DNA of 64,000 nt from NCBI RefSeq assembly GCF_025823185.1, contig NZ_JACKVK010000011.1, positions 186,615-250,614 on the forward strand. Direction: 5' to 3'. The DNA comes from Mycobacterium yunnanensis. GTDB lineage: Bacteria; Actinomycetota; Actinomycetes; Mycobacteriales; Mycobacteriaceae. Positions 8,545 through 17,949 of the stretch are shown piece by piece; the stretch's first letter is position 1; every line of letters begins with the position of its first letter. The notes beneath the pieces were generated by a model. That model did no database searches, was not told the origin of the DNA, and was given only the letters and a program-made list of their open reading frames with translations. Position numbers and translations under genes: made by a program.

Positions 8545-10542
8545 TCACCCTATGTGCAACGGGTCGATCTGCACACGAACTGGCGGTTGATCGTGGCGGG
8601 CGCTGAACACGCCGGTGGCGCGGCGCAGCGCGGAGGCCAATTCCAGCCCGGTACTGCGCGAAACACGGACCAGCATCCGGCTCACCTCGGCATCGCGGTC
8701 GGCACCGGGCAGCGCCCGCGCACCGGCGGGTAGGTCGACGGGTCCGAGCACGTCGGAGCCGTCCGGAAGGCGGGCGGCCTCGATCAGGGCCGCCACGGCC
8801 GCCGGCGGACCGTCGACCGCGGCCATGTGCACCGCCGGTGGCAGACCGACGTCGGTCCTGGCGGCGAGTTCGGCGTCGGCGTGGCCGACGGGATCCCACC
8901 GGATCAACGCCTGCACCGTCGGGATCGCGGTTTCGGCAACCACGGCGACCACCCCGCCGTCGCCGCGGGACCGGACGAGCGCGGCGGCCGCCATCCACCG
9001 GCGCAAGGCGTCCTCCGACGCCCGAAGGTCTTGACGCCCCAGCAGTGCCCAGCCGTCGAGCAGCAGCGCCGCGCCGTATCCGCCGGGCACCGTCGGCTCG
9101 GCGCCAGGGGTCGACACGACCAGCGACGGCGTGGCGGGCACCTCGGCGACCATGGCGTCGCCGCCGGAGGTGATGACCGTGGTGCCCGGCAGGGCCCGGC
9201 CCAATTCCTCGGCCGTGCGGCGGGCCCCGACGACGACGGCGCGCACGGCGTCGGACCCGCAGCGCACGCACCGCAGCGACGGCTCGACCCGGCCGCACCA
9301 CCGGCACACGGCTCCCGCGGCGCGGTCGGGCAACGACATGGGTCCGGTGCAATGCCGACACCTGGCGATGGTGCGGCACTTCCCGCAGGCCAGGGCGGGC
9401 ACGTAGCCGCGCCGCGGCACCTGCACCAGCACCGGATGACCGGACCGCAGCGCGGCCCTGGCCGCGTCGAGGGCCATCGTCGGCAACCGGGCGGTGTGGG
9501 CGGCGGGATCGCGTTCCTGGGCGAAGGCGCTGTCGTCGAGCGCGACCACCCGCGGGCTGCGCGTCCGCACGGTCGGTCGAGGGGCCACCAGATCGTGGGC
9601 CCATCGGCTGGCGACCAGCGCATGAGCCTCCGCGGTGCGGGCGTAACCGCCGATCAACGCCGCGCATCGCAGTTGATGGGCGCGCAACATGGCCACCTCG
9701 CGTGCGTGCGGGTAGGGCGAGCGTGGCTCGGCCAGCGTGTCGTCGCCGTCGTCCCACACCATGACCAGGCCGAGGTCGACGACGGGCGCGAACACCGCAC
9801 TGCGGGTCCCGATGACGAACCGGGCGTGGCCCCGCAGCACCGACAGCCAGCGGCGGTAGCGCGCCGAGGGGCCGAGACCTGCCGACAACGCGACGGCCAC
9901 GCCCTCGCCGACGTGTCGCACCGCGGCGGCATGCAGGGCGTCGACGTCGCGCTGGTCAGGCATGACGGCCAGTACCGACCGTCCGGAGCTGACCACCACG
10001 GCAGCGGCTTCGGCGAGCCGGTCGGCCCACCGCTCGCCGGGCAACGCCTGCCAGACCGCCCGGGCCGCGCGGCCCTCGGCCAGCGCATCGAGGAACTGCG
10101 AGCCGCGGTGATAGTCGGCCCACGCCGCCGGGTCGACCGCAGGCGCGACCACGGCGGGTGGCTCCGGGACGGGTTGCTTCTCGACCGTCGCGTGGCGGGG
10201 CGGGACGGCGAGGCGCAGCACGTCGGGACGGGTGCCTGCGTAACGCGCGGCGACCGCGTCGACCAGTCGCCGCACGTCGGGTGTCAAGACCCGTTCGCTC
10301 GACACCACCCGATCCAGCCAGCCGAGCTTCCCCTCGTGGTCGGTGTCGGAGCGGCGTTCCAGGACGAACCCGTCGACGAGCCGGCCGTGAAAGCGCACCT
10401 TGACCCGCACACCGGGTTGCGCGTCGTCGGACTGCTCGGCGCTGACGAGGTAGTCGAAGTCGCGGTCGAGGTGCGGCACCGTGAGCATCGGGAGCACCCG
10501 GGCGACCGGTTCGTGCTCGGCGGCCTGCCTGACGTCGGTCAC
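8545..10542 (-). CDS. priA: PriA-like replication restart protein lacking helicase motifs
   Basis: A 665-residue primosomal N' homologue. The N-terminal DNA 3'-end-binding domain is recognisable (RVLPMLTVPHLDRDFDYLV, GVRVKVRFHGRLVDGFVLE). The zinc module is intact with eight cysteines (CGKCRTIARCRHC, then CRWCGR and CVRCGS). Walker A is missing: the expected GxGKT region reads VVVSSGRSVLAVMPDQ, and the DEAH box region reads VMVWDDGDDTL. Actinobacterial PriA proteins are known to lack helicase motifs, so it probably acts as a structural restart factor. GTG 10542 overlaps the upstream stop as GTGA; a much longer open frame upstream is non-coding. Confidence 0.9.
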   Translation of the reverse strand: MTDVRQAAEHEPVARVLPMLTVPHLDRDFDYLVSAEQSDDAQPGVRVKVRFHGRLVDGFVLERRSDTDHEGKLGWLDRVVSSERVLTPDVRRLVDAVAARYAGTRPDVLRLAVPPRHATVEKQPVPEPPAVVAPAVDPAAWADYHRGSQFLDALAEGRAARAVWQALPGERWADRLAEAAAVVVSSGRSVLAVMPDQRDVDALHAAAVRHVGEGVAVALSAGLGPSARYRRWLSVLRGHARFVIGTRSAVFAPVVDLGLVMVWDDGDDTLAEPRSPYPHAREVAMLRAHQLRCAALIGGYARTAEAHALVASRWAHDLVAPRPTVRTRSPRVVALDDSAFAQERDPAAHTARLPTMALDAARAALRSGHPVLVQVPRRGYVPALACGKCRTIARCRHCTGPMSLPDRAAGAVCRWCGRVEPSLRCVRCGSDAVRAVVVGARRTAEELGRALPGTTVITSGGDAMVAEVPATPSLVVSTPGAEPTVPGGYGAALLLDGWALLGRQDLRASEDALRRWMAAAALVRSRGDGGVVAVVAETAIPTVQALIRWDPVGHADAELAARTDVGLPPAVHMAAVDGPPAAVAALIEAARLPDGSDVLGPVDLPAGARALPGADRDAEVSRMLVRVSRSTGLELASALRRATGVFSARHDQPPVRVQIDPLHIG

Positions 10543-11306
10543 GTGGGTTGTGTAACAGACAGTTCCGACGAGCCGTTCCGCCCGAAGAACAGCCCGGCAG
10601 TGATCAACAGCAACGACGCCGCGTAGGCCCACCAGATCGGCACCGCCAGGGCCTCCGAGTTCGATGTCGCCGGCAGCCCGGCTCCGGCATCCAGGACGAA
10701 GCGACCGATCCCGATCATCCCGTCGGAGACCGCGAAGCACACCGCGCCCAATGCGGTCCACGGCGTCGGGAGCTCGGCCAGCAACGCCGCGCACACCATC
10801 GCGCCCAGGACGGCCATGTAGGCGACGACCGGAACGGTCAAGCCGTCGGCGGTCAACCGCGGCCAGAACCAGATCAGCAGCGTCACGCAGGCCACGCAAA
10901 CGACGACCGCGACGGCCACCCTGGCCGGCGCCGCGCCCCGCAGGGGCCACAGCGCCGTCAGGAAGCACAGGTGGGCGACCAGGAACGCGCCGAGCCCGAG
11001 CACGAACGACGGCTCCCACCACGGCATCGCAAGGAGGAAGTCCCCCGCCGCGGAGAACAGCAGCGCCGGCACCAACCAGCGTCGCTCCCGCCGAAGGGGG
11101 TGGGTCAGGGCGGCGGCGGCGAGCAGCACCGCGGCCAGCGCCTTGACCGCAGGCTGCGCACCAAACCGCCCGGTGAGCTCGGCGCCTGCGGGTGACTGCA
11201 GCGCCACCACCACCAGGAACACTCCGTAGCCGGCGGCCACGACCGCTGCCGCGCCCCACAGCGTCCACGTCGTCGGTGCTGCGTACGGTGAGCCGATGCC
11301 CGTCAC
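10539..11306 (-). CDS. YhhN family membrane protein (lysoplasmalogenase-like)
   Basis: About 255 residues, almost entirely hydrophobic, with seven or eight predicted membrane helices. Motifs typical of the YhhN/TMEM86 family are PAVKALAAVLLAAAAL near the N-terminus, SAAGDFLLAMP and the late FAVSDGMIGIGRF. Characterised members hydrolyse the vinyl-ether bond of lysoplasmalogens; the mycobacterial substrate is unknown. The start is uncertain: GTG 11306 overlaps the divergent lipI start by 11 bp, and GTG/ATG choices up to 11342 exist. The stop overlaps the priA start. Confidence 0.75.
   Translation of the reverse strand: MTGIGSPYAAPTTWTLWGAAAVVAAGYGVFLVVVALQSPAGAELTGRFGAQPAVKALAAVLLAAAALTHPLRRERRWLVPALLFSAAGDFLLAMPWWEPSFVLGLGAFLVAHLCFLTALWPLRGAAPARVAVAVVVCVACVTLLIWFWPRLTADGLTVPVVAYMAVLGAMVCAALLAELPTPWTALGAVCFAVSDGMIGIGRFVLDAGAGLPATSNSEALAVPIWWAYAASLLLITAGLFFGRNGSSELSVTQPT
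11284..11289 (+). promoter_or_regulatory. -10 element for leaderless lipI transcript
   Basis: TACGGT (TANNNT) ends 6 nt before the lipI ATG at 11296, the spacing typical of mycobacterial leaderless transcripts; no ribosome-binding site lies in the gap. Confidence 0.4.
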
Positions 11307-12249
11307 CGAGGAATCCTCCGACAAGCCCCCACTGGATGCCATCCTGCAGAAGGTACTGGAAGCGGTTCCGTTCCAGTTGACGACCGAGGGGGGTCCCGAG
11401 GCGGCCCGTCAGCGGTTCCGCGACCTGCCTCGCCACCCCGTGCACCAGGAGTTGCGCGTCGAGGACCGCACGGTCGACGGCCCCGGCGGCCCGATCCCCA
11501 TCCGGCTGTACTGGCCGCCCGACGCGGGTGACGACCCGGTCCCGGTGGTGCTGTTCTTTCACGGCGGCGGCTGGGTGGTCGGCGACCTCGACACCTACGA
11601 CAACGACGCCCGCAGGCACGCGGTGGGCTCCGGTGCGCTGGTGGTGTCGGTGGACTACCGCCTGGCCCCCGAGCATCCGTACCCGGCGGCGGTCGACGAC
11701 GTCTGGGCCGCGACGCAGTGGGTCGCCAAGCACGCCGACGAACTCGGCGCCGACCCGACGCGCCTTGCGGTCGCGGGCGACTCGGCGGGCGGAAACCTCG
11801 CGGCGGTCGTGGCGCAGCTGGCCCGCGACGGCGGCGGGCCGACGATCGCCTTCCAGCTGCTGTGGTACCCGGCGACGACGTGGGACACGTCGCTGCCGTC
11901 GTTCACCGAGAACGCCGACGCACCCATCCTCGCGCTGGATGCGGTCGCCCAGTTCTCCCGCTGGTACGCCGCCGGACAAGACCTCGAGGATCCGCCCGCG
12001 ACCCTGGTGCCCGGCCGGGCCACGGACTTCGCCGGCCTGGCACCCGCGTACGTCGCGGTCGCGGGTTACGACCCCCTGCACGACGACGGCGTGCAGTACG
12101 CCGAACTGCTGCGGTCCGCCGGGGTGCCGGTGGAGGTGCACGACGCCACCACGCTGGTGCACGGCTACCTGGGCTATCACGGCGTCGTCCCCGCGGCCAC
12201 CGACGCCGTCGAGCGCGGGCTGTCCGCACTGCGTCGCGCGCTAGCCTGA
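11296..12249 (+). CDS. lipI: alpha/beta-hydrolase esterase, hormone-sensitive lipase family
   Basis: A 317-residue serine esterase of the HSL/bacterial family IV. The oxyanion-hole motif HGGGW is at 89-93, the nucleophile Ser163 sits in GDSAGG, and the triad is completed by Asp259 (GYDPLHDDG) and His289 (LVHGY). These enzymes hydrolyse short- to medium-chain acyl esters in the cytoplasm. It is transcribed divergently from the YhhN gene and followed 5 bp later by a close paralogue, so the two arose by tandem duplication. The symbol follows the M. tuberculosis locus order (Rv1400c/Rv1399c). Confidence 0.88.
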   Translation: MPVTEESSDKPPLDAILQKVLEAVPFQLTTEGGPEAARQRFRDLPRHPVHQELRVEDRTVDGPGGPIPIRLYWPPDAGDDPVPVVLFFHGGGWVVGDLDTYDNDARRHAVGSGALVVSVDYRLAPEHPYPAAVDDVWAATQWVAKHADELGADPTRLAVAGDSAGGNLAAVVAQLARDGGGPTIAFQLLWYPATTWDTSLPSFTENADAPILALDAVAQFSRWYAAGQDLEDPPATLVPGRATDFAGLAPAYVAVAGYDPLHDDGVQYAELLRSAGVPVEVHDATTLVHGYLGYHGVVPAATDAVERGLSALRRALA

Positions 12250-12254
12250 GGCAC

Positions 12255-13232
12255 ATGACGGAGACGACGTCCGAGCGGCCCGCAATCGACCCCATCCTCA
12301 AGATGCTGCTCGACGCGGTGCCGTTGGACTTCACCGTCGACGACGGCGTCGAGGTGGCCCGCGAGCGGTTCCGGGCGGTCAAGCCACCGGCGGAGATGTC
12401 AACCGACATGCGAATCGAGGAGCGCACGGTCGGCTACGGCGACCTCGCCGACATCCCGGTCCGCATCTACTGGCCGCCCGTGCCGACCGACGCCGCCCTT
12501 CCGGTGGTCGTGTTCTACCACGGCGGCGGCTGGGCGATCGGCGACCTCGACACCCATGACCACGTCGCGCGGGCCCACGCCGTCGGGGCCAAGGCCATCG
12601 TGGTGTCCGTCGACTACCGGCTGGCTCCGGAGCATCCGTTTCCCGCCGGGGTGGAGGACGCCTGGGCGGCGCTTCGCTGGGTGGCCGAGCACGCCGAGGA
12701 ACTCGGCGGGGACCCCGCGCGGATCGCCGTGGCGGGTGACTCGGCAGGGGGCAACCTGTCGGCGGTGATGGCGCTGCGGGCCAAGAACGCCGGCGGGCCG
12801 AACCTCGCGTTTCAGTTGCTGTGGTACCCGGTGGCCGTCGGCGACCTCACCGCACGGTCGTTCGTCGAGAACGCCGACGCTCCGATCCTCAACGCCGAGG
12901 TGATGACGGCCTTCCTGACGTGGTACCTGCCGGGGCTCGACATGTCCGACCACGCCACCCTGCCGACCGACCTCGCCCCGGCCAACGCGGCCGACCTGAC
13001 GGGCCTGGCACCGGCCTTCATCGGCACCGCCGAGCACGACCCGCTGCGCGACGACGGCGGCAGGTACGCCGAATTGCTCGGCGCGGCAGGTGTTCCCGTG
13101 CAGCTGAGCAACGAACCGACGATGGTGCACGGCTACGTCAGCCTGGCGATGGCGTCACCGGCCGCCACCGAGGCCACCAATCGCGGTCTCGCGGCGCTCA
13201 AGGCGGCCCTCCACGTGGGACCGACGGCGTAA
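12255..13232 (+). CDS. lipH: alpha/beta-hydrolase esterase NlhH/LipH-like
   Basis: A 325-residue paralogue of the preceding esterase. It keeps HGGGW at 89-93, Ser163 in GDSAGG, Asp262 (EHDPLRDDG) and His292 (MVHGY). The M. tuberculosis homologue (NlhH) is a carboxylesterase active on short acyl chains. The ATG at 12255 is 5 bp after the lipI stop. A TAGCCT hexamer at 12242-12247 lies 7 nt before the ATG and could also give a leaderless message from the end of lipI. The two proteins align without gaps through the first 200 residues, then diverge in the cap and acyl pocket region. Confidence 0.88.
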   Translation: MTETTSERPAIDPILKMLLDAVPLDFTVDDGVEVARERFRAVKPPAEMSTDMRIEERTVGYGDLADIPVRIYWPPVPTDAALPVVVFYHGGGWAIGDLDTHDHVARAHAVGAKAIVVSVDYRLAPEHPFPAGVEDAWAALRWVAEHAEELGGDPARIAVAGDSAGGNLSAVMALRAKNAGGPNLAFQLLWYPVAVGDLTARSFVENADAPILNAEVMTAFLTWYLPGLDMSDHATLPTDLAPANAADLTGLAPAFIGTAEHDPLRDDGGRYAELLGAAGVPVQLSNEPTMVHGYVSLAMASPAATEATNRGLAALKAALHVGPTA

Positions 13233-13265
13233 CCTTCTGCCCAGTCGACGTCGACGGAGGCATTC

Positions 13266-14747
13266 GTGACCCAACCCGACTTCACCACCCTCATCGTCGG
13301 TGCCGGATTCTCCGGCATCGGCGCGGCGATCCAGCTCGACAAGGCCGGTCTCGGTGACTACCAGATCGTCGAAGCCGGTGACGAACCCGGCGGCACCTGG
13401 CACTGGAACACCTATCCCGGCATTGCCGTGGACATTCCGTCGTTCTCCTACCAGTTCTCGTTCGAGCAGAGCGCCGACTGGTCGCGCACCTACGCCAAGG
13501 GCGCGGAGTTGAAGCGCTACGCCCAGCACTGCGTCGACCGGTACGGGCTGCGCTCCAGGATCCGGTTCGGCACGATGGTGACCTCGGCGGCCTTCGACGA
13601 CGAGTCCGACTGCTGGCGCGTCGAACTGGACGACGGAGGCGTGCTGACGGCACGCTTCCTGATCAACGGCAGCGGGGTGCTCACCGTGCCCAACCTGCCC
13701 GACATCGACGGGGTCGACGGCTTCGGCGGGGTCACGATGCACACCGCCCGGTGGGACCACTCGCAAGACCTGACCGGCAAGCGCGTGGCGATCATCGGCA
13801 CCGGCGCCTCAGCCGTTCAGGTGATTCCGGAGATCGCCCCGATCGTCGAGCACCTCACCGTCTACCAACGCACCCCGATCTGGTGCATGCCCAAGTTGGA
13901 CGTGCCGCTGCCCGCCGCGGCCCGCCGGTTGATGCGCATACCGGGCGGAAAGGTGCTCCAGCGCCTGCTGAGTCAGGCCTACGTCGAGCTGACGTTCACG
14001 ATCTCGGCGCAGTACTACGGGGTCTTCCCGCTGGCCAACCGCGCCGAGAAGATGGGCCGGGCCTTCCTCCGGCGTGAGGTGCACGATCCGGCGGTGCGCG
14101 AGAAGCTCACGCCGCGGTACGCGGTCGGGTGCAAGCGTCCCGGGTTCCACAACACGTACCTGTCGACCTACAACCGCGAGAACGTGGAGTTGGTCACCGA
14201 GCCGATCGAGAAGATCACCGGGTCGGGCGTCGCCACGGTCGACGGCGCGCTGCGCGAGGTGGACGTACTGATCCTGGCCACCGGCTTCAAAGTGATGGAC
14301 GTCGACAGCCTGCCGACGTTCCCGGTGACCGGAGCGGACGGCACGTCGCTGAGCCAGTTCTGGACCGAGCGACGACTGCAGGCCTACGAAGGCGTCAGCA
14401 TCCCCGGGTTCCCCAACTTCTTCACCGTGATGGGGCCCTACGGCTACGTCGGTTCGTCGTACTTCGCCCTCATCGAGGCTCAGACCCACCACATCGTGCG
14501 CTGCCTGGTGCAGGCCTCACGACGAGCGGCCACCCGGGTCGAGGTGTCGGCCGAAGCCAACGACCGCTACTTCGCCGAGATGATGCGCAAGCGGCACCGC
14601 CAGATCTTCTGGCAAGACAGCTGCGCCTTGGCCAACAGTTATTACTTCGACCAGAACGGGGACGTGCCGCTGCGCCCCACCACCACCGCGGAGGCGATGT
14701 GGCGCAGCCGCCGCTTCCCCCTGCGCGACTACGAGTTCAGCAACTAG
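13266..14747 (+). CDS. Baeyer-Villiger-type flavin monooxygenase
   Basis: A 493-residue FAD/NADPH enzyme. The first Rossmann motif is GAGFSGIGA at residues 12-20, GGTWHWNTYPG follows, and the Baeyer-Villiger fingerprint FxGxxxHxxxW[PD] is present as FGGVTMHTARWD. The second nucleotide-binding motif is GTGASAVQ. Such enzymes insert oxygen into ketones or oxidise heteroatoms; the substrate cannot be told from sequence. The GTG start is preceded by GGAGG at good spacing, and a TAACCT hexamer at 13230-13235 could be its -10. It resembles Rv1393c by position. It converges on the SDR gene with only 4 bp between stops. Confidence 0.88.
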   Translation: MTQPDFTTLIVGAGFSGIGAAIQLDKAGLGDYQIVEAGDEPGGTWHWNTYPGIAVDIPSFSYQFSFEQSADWSRTYAKGAELKRYAQHCVDRYGLRSRIRFGTMVTSAAFDDESDCWRVELDDGGVLTARFLINGSGVLTVPNLPDIDGVDGFGGVTMHTARWDHSQDLTGKRVAIIGTGASAVQVIPEIAPIVEHLTVYQRTPIWCMPKLDVPLPAAARRLMRIPGGKVLQRLLSQAYVELTFTISAQYYGVFPLANRAEKMGRAFLRREVHDPAVREKLTPRYAVGCKRPGFHNTYLSTYNRENVELVTEPIEKITGSGVATVDGALREVDVLILATGFKVMDVDSLPTFPVTGADGTSLSQFWTERRLQAYEGVSIPGFPNFFTVMGPYGYVGSSYFALIEAQTHHIVRCLVQASRRAATRVEVSAEANDRYFAEMMRKRHRQIFWQDSCALANSYYFDQNGDVPLRPTTTAEAMWRSRRFPLRDYEFSN

Positions 14748-14751
14748 CCGA

Positions 14752-15489
14752 TCAGAACTGCACGCCGCGGGTCAGGGCGCCGTCGACGACGAGGTTGGTG
14801 CCGGTGATGAAGCTGGCGGCCGAACTGCTCAGGAACACAACGGCATTGGCGACCTCCTGCGGAGTAGCCATGCGACCGGTCGGGTTGAGCGCCATGGCCG
14901 TGGCGAACAGCTCGGGGTCGTTCTGCTCGATGGAGGGCCACACCCCACCCGGGAAGTAGGTGTTGCCGGGGCTGACGGTGTTGGCCCGCACACCCTGGCC
15001 GGCGAGGTTGAAGGCCAGGCCCTGCGTGTAGTGGATGATGGCGGCCTTCATCGTTCCGTATGGTCCCGAGGCGAAGTCGATCTCGCGGCCCGAGACGCTG
15101 GAGATGGTCACGATCGACCCCGTGCCCGACTCCAGCAGCGACGGCAGCGCCGCCTCCACCAGTCCGACGGTGCCCATGAGGTCGACCTCGAAGGTGGTGC
15201 GCCAATTCTCCTGGCTGTCGGGGATCGCCAGCGCGCTGACGTTCGCCACGACGCCGTCGACCCCACCGAGCGCGCTGGCACTGTCGTCGACCCACTTCTT
15301 CAACGCGTCCGCGTCACCCACGTCGACGGCGGTGCCGATCGCCGATTCCGGCCCCGATCCCGCCTCCACCGTGCGGGCGCAGTAGGCCACGGCCGCACCC
15401 TCGGCCAGCAGCCCGTCGACCACCGCCCGTCCGATGCCCCTGGTGCCGCCCGTGACCAGGAAGCGCTTGCCGGACAGTCCAAGATCCAT
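14752..15489 (-). CDS. short-chain dehydrogenase/reductase
   Basis: A 245-residue classical SDR oxidoreductase: cofactor motif TGGTRGIG near residue 13, NAG equivalent replaced by ANVS, catalytic Ser in TISSVSG and the YxxxK pair in YGTMKAA. The C-terminal VVDGALTRG is typical of FabG-like members. Start ATG 15489 is preceded by GAGGGG at good spacing; an in-frame start 75 bp upstream is less likely. The substrate is unknown. It is 13 bp downstream of the amidase gene on the same strand, so they are probably one transcript. Confidence 0.88.
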   Translation of the reverse strand: MDLGLSGKRFLVTGGTRGIGRAVVDGLLAEGAAVAYCARTVEAGSGPESAIGTAVDVGDADALKKWVDDSASALGGVDGVVANVSALAIPDSQENWRTTFEVDLMGTVGLVEAALPSLLESGTGSIVTISSVSGREIDFASGPYGTMKAAIIHYTQGLAFNLAGQGVRANTVSPGNTYFPGGVWPSIEQNDPELFATAMALNPTGRMATPQEVANAVVFLSSSAASFITGTNLVVDGALTRGVQF

Positions 15490-15502
15490 GGTCGTCGTCC
15501 CC

Positions 15503-16516
15503 TCAGTAAGAAATCGAGCCCAGTGACCGTGCCGCCCTGCGCATTTCGTCGTGGATGCCACCAAAGGCCGACGCGTTCGGCAGCAGCCGCTTGTCGACCT
15601 TGGTCACGGCACTGTAATTGGTGTCGACCACATTCGCGATCGGTACCTCCGAGATCTGAGTCAGCAGCTGGTAGGCGTCCAGACGGTCGAGACCGTAGAG
15701 CTCGCCGAGCCAACCGATCATCTCGACCTGGCCGGCCCGCCACGCCTCCTCCAGCGGCCGTCCAGACCCGATGCACATCAGGTGGGTGTCGTTCTCGATC
15801 CTCGGCCACGCCGGGCCGCCGCCCTTGACGAGGTCGACGATGGCCGTCACGTGCATCGCCCCCTCGACCGCGGTTCCGCAGGATTCGCCCTCGCCCTGGC
15901 GGTAATGCCCGTCGCCGAGGGAGAACAACGCACCGTCGACGTTGACCCGCAGGTAACACGTTGCGCCCGCGGCCATTTCGGGACTGTCCATATTGCCGCC
16001 GAAGTAGTCCGGCACCAGCGAGGTGCGCACCTCGCGTCGGGCAGGGGCGACGCCGACCGTGCCCAGCATCGGATTCGACGGCAGGCGGAGCTGAAAGTCA
16101 CTGGCAAGGGCGGAGAATCCGAGGGTCTCGGTGCCGGCGTCGTAGTCGTAGACGTACGTGCGTTCGGGCAGCGGGTCCTGCAGGGTGGGACTGGCCGGGA
16201 CGCTGGTGAGCCCGCCGAAGAACGGAATCAGGGTCGACGCCCCCCAGGTGCGGGCGGGCGTCAGGTCGACCAGGTGCACCGCGAGGGTGTCCCCCGGCTG
16301 GGCGCCCTCGATCCAGAACGGTCCGGTCTGGGGGTTGAGGTCCTCGGTGTCGAGCGCGGTGGTCGCGACGTCGGCCGCACTGGTGATGCGGCCGCCATAG
16401 GCGTCCTCGGTCCACAGCGTCAGCGCGGTCCCCGGCTTGATGCGCATCACCGGCGCGGCGCCGCCGAAGGTGTAGGCCAGTTGGTCGACGGTCGGCACGA
16501 AGGTGACGTGATCCAT
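15503..16516 (-). CDS. acetamidase/formamidase family protein
   Basis: A 337-residue member of the FmdA/AmdA family, which hydrolyses short aliphatic amides to ammonia and carboxylate. Family landmarks are GPFWIEGAQPGDTLAVHL, the metal-site region FFGGNMD-like DYFGGNMDSPEMAAGATCYL, and the GDGHYRQGEGE segment. The start at 16516 (MDHVTFVPT) is favoured because the upstream 20 codons look non-coding. It may feed nitrogen metabolism; the downstream SDR could act on the released acid or aldehyde but nothing in the sequence proves this. Confidence 0.85.
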   Translation of the reverse strand: MDHVTFVPTVDQLAYTFGGAAPVMRIKPGTALTLWTEDAYGGRITSAADVATTALDTEDLNPQTGPFWIEGAQPGDTLAVHLVDLTPARTWGASTLIPFFGGLTSVPASPTLQDPLPERTYVYDYDAGTETLGFSALASDFQLRLPSNPMLGTVGVAPARREVRTSLVPDYFGGNMDSPEMAAGATCYLRVNVDGALFSLGDGHYRQGEGESCGTAVEGAMHVTAIVDLVKGGGPAWPRIENDTHLMCIGSGRPLEEAWRAGQVEMIGWLGELYGLDRLDAYQLLTQISEVPIANVVDTNYSAVTKVDKRLLPNASAFGGIHDEMRRAARSLGSISY

Positions 16517-16578
16517 GACGCCATCCTGCTGGATTGCGCCGCGCCACGCCGACCCGACCCGCGTGAACAGTCGCAAAA

Positions 16579-16605
16579 GGCCCTGAATCGCACGGATTCA
16601 GGGCC
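16579..16605 (-). terminator. intrinsic terminator of metK
   Basis: A perfect 11-bp inverted repeat (GGCCCTGAATC / GATTCAGGGCC) with a 5-nt loop lies 21 bp after the metK stop. On the minus strand the right arm is followed by TTTTGCG, a short U-tract. Confidence 0.8.
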
Positions 16606-16625
16606 ATTTGCGTCTTGTCGGCAGG

Positions 16626-17834
<1,209 letters not shown>

Positions 17835-17949
17835 GTCGTCATCCCCTTCTGAAGCTTAGTTGTGCGAATCATTTCGAGTTCCTGAAGCAGCCAAGCGTGC
17901 GTCCCGGCGGGCCGCAACCCTTATGCGCAGGGTGCTGCCGACGAGCCCG

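Noticed and set aside
10543..12180. Very long upstream extension of the priA reading frame
   Set aside because: It runs antisense through the YhhN and lipI genes, is Arg/Gly-rich without PriA similarity, and a GTG with a GTGA overlap gives the normal PriA length.
17835..17949. S-adenosylmethionine riboswitch upstream of metK
   Set aside because: The 115-bp gap lacks the conserved helices and is too short and poorly paired for known SAM riboswitch classes.
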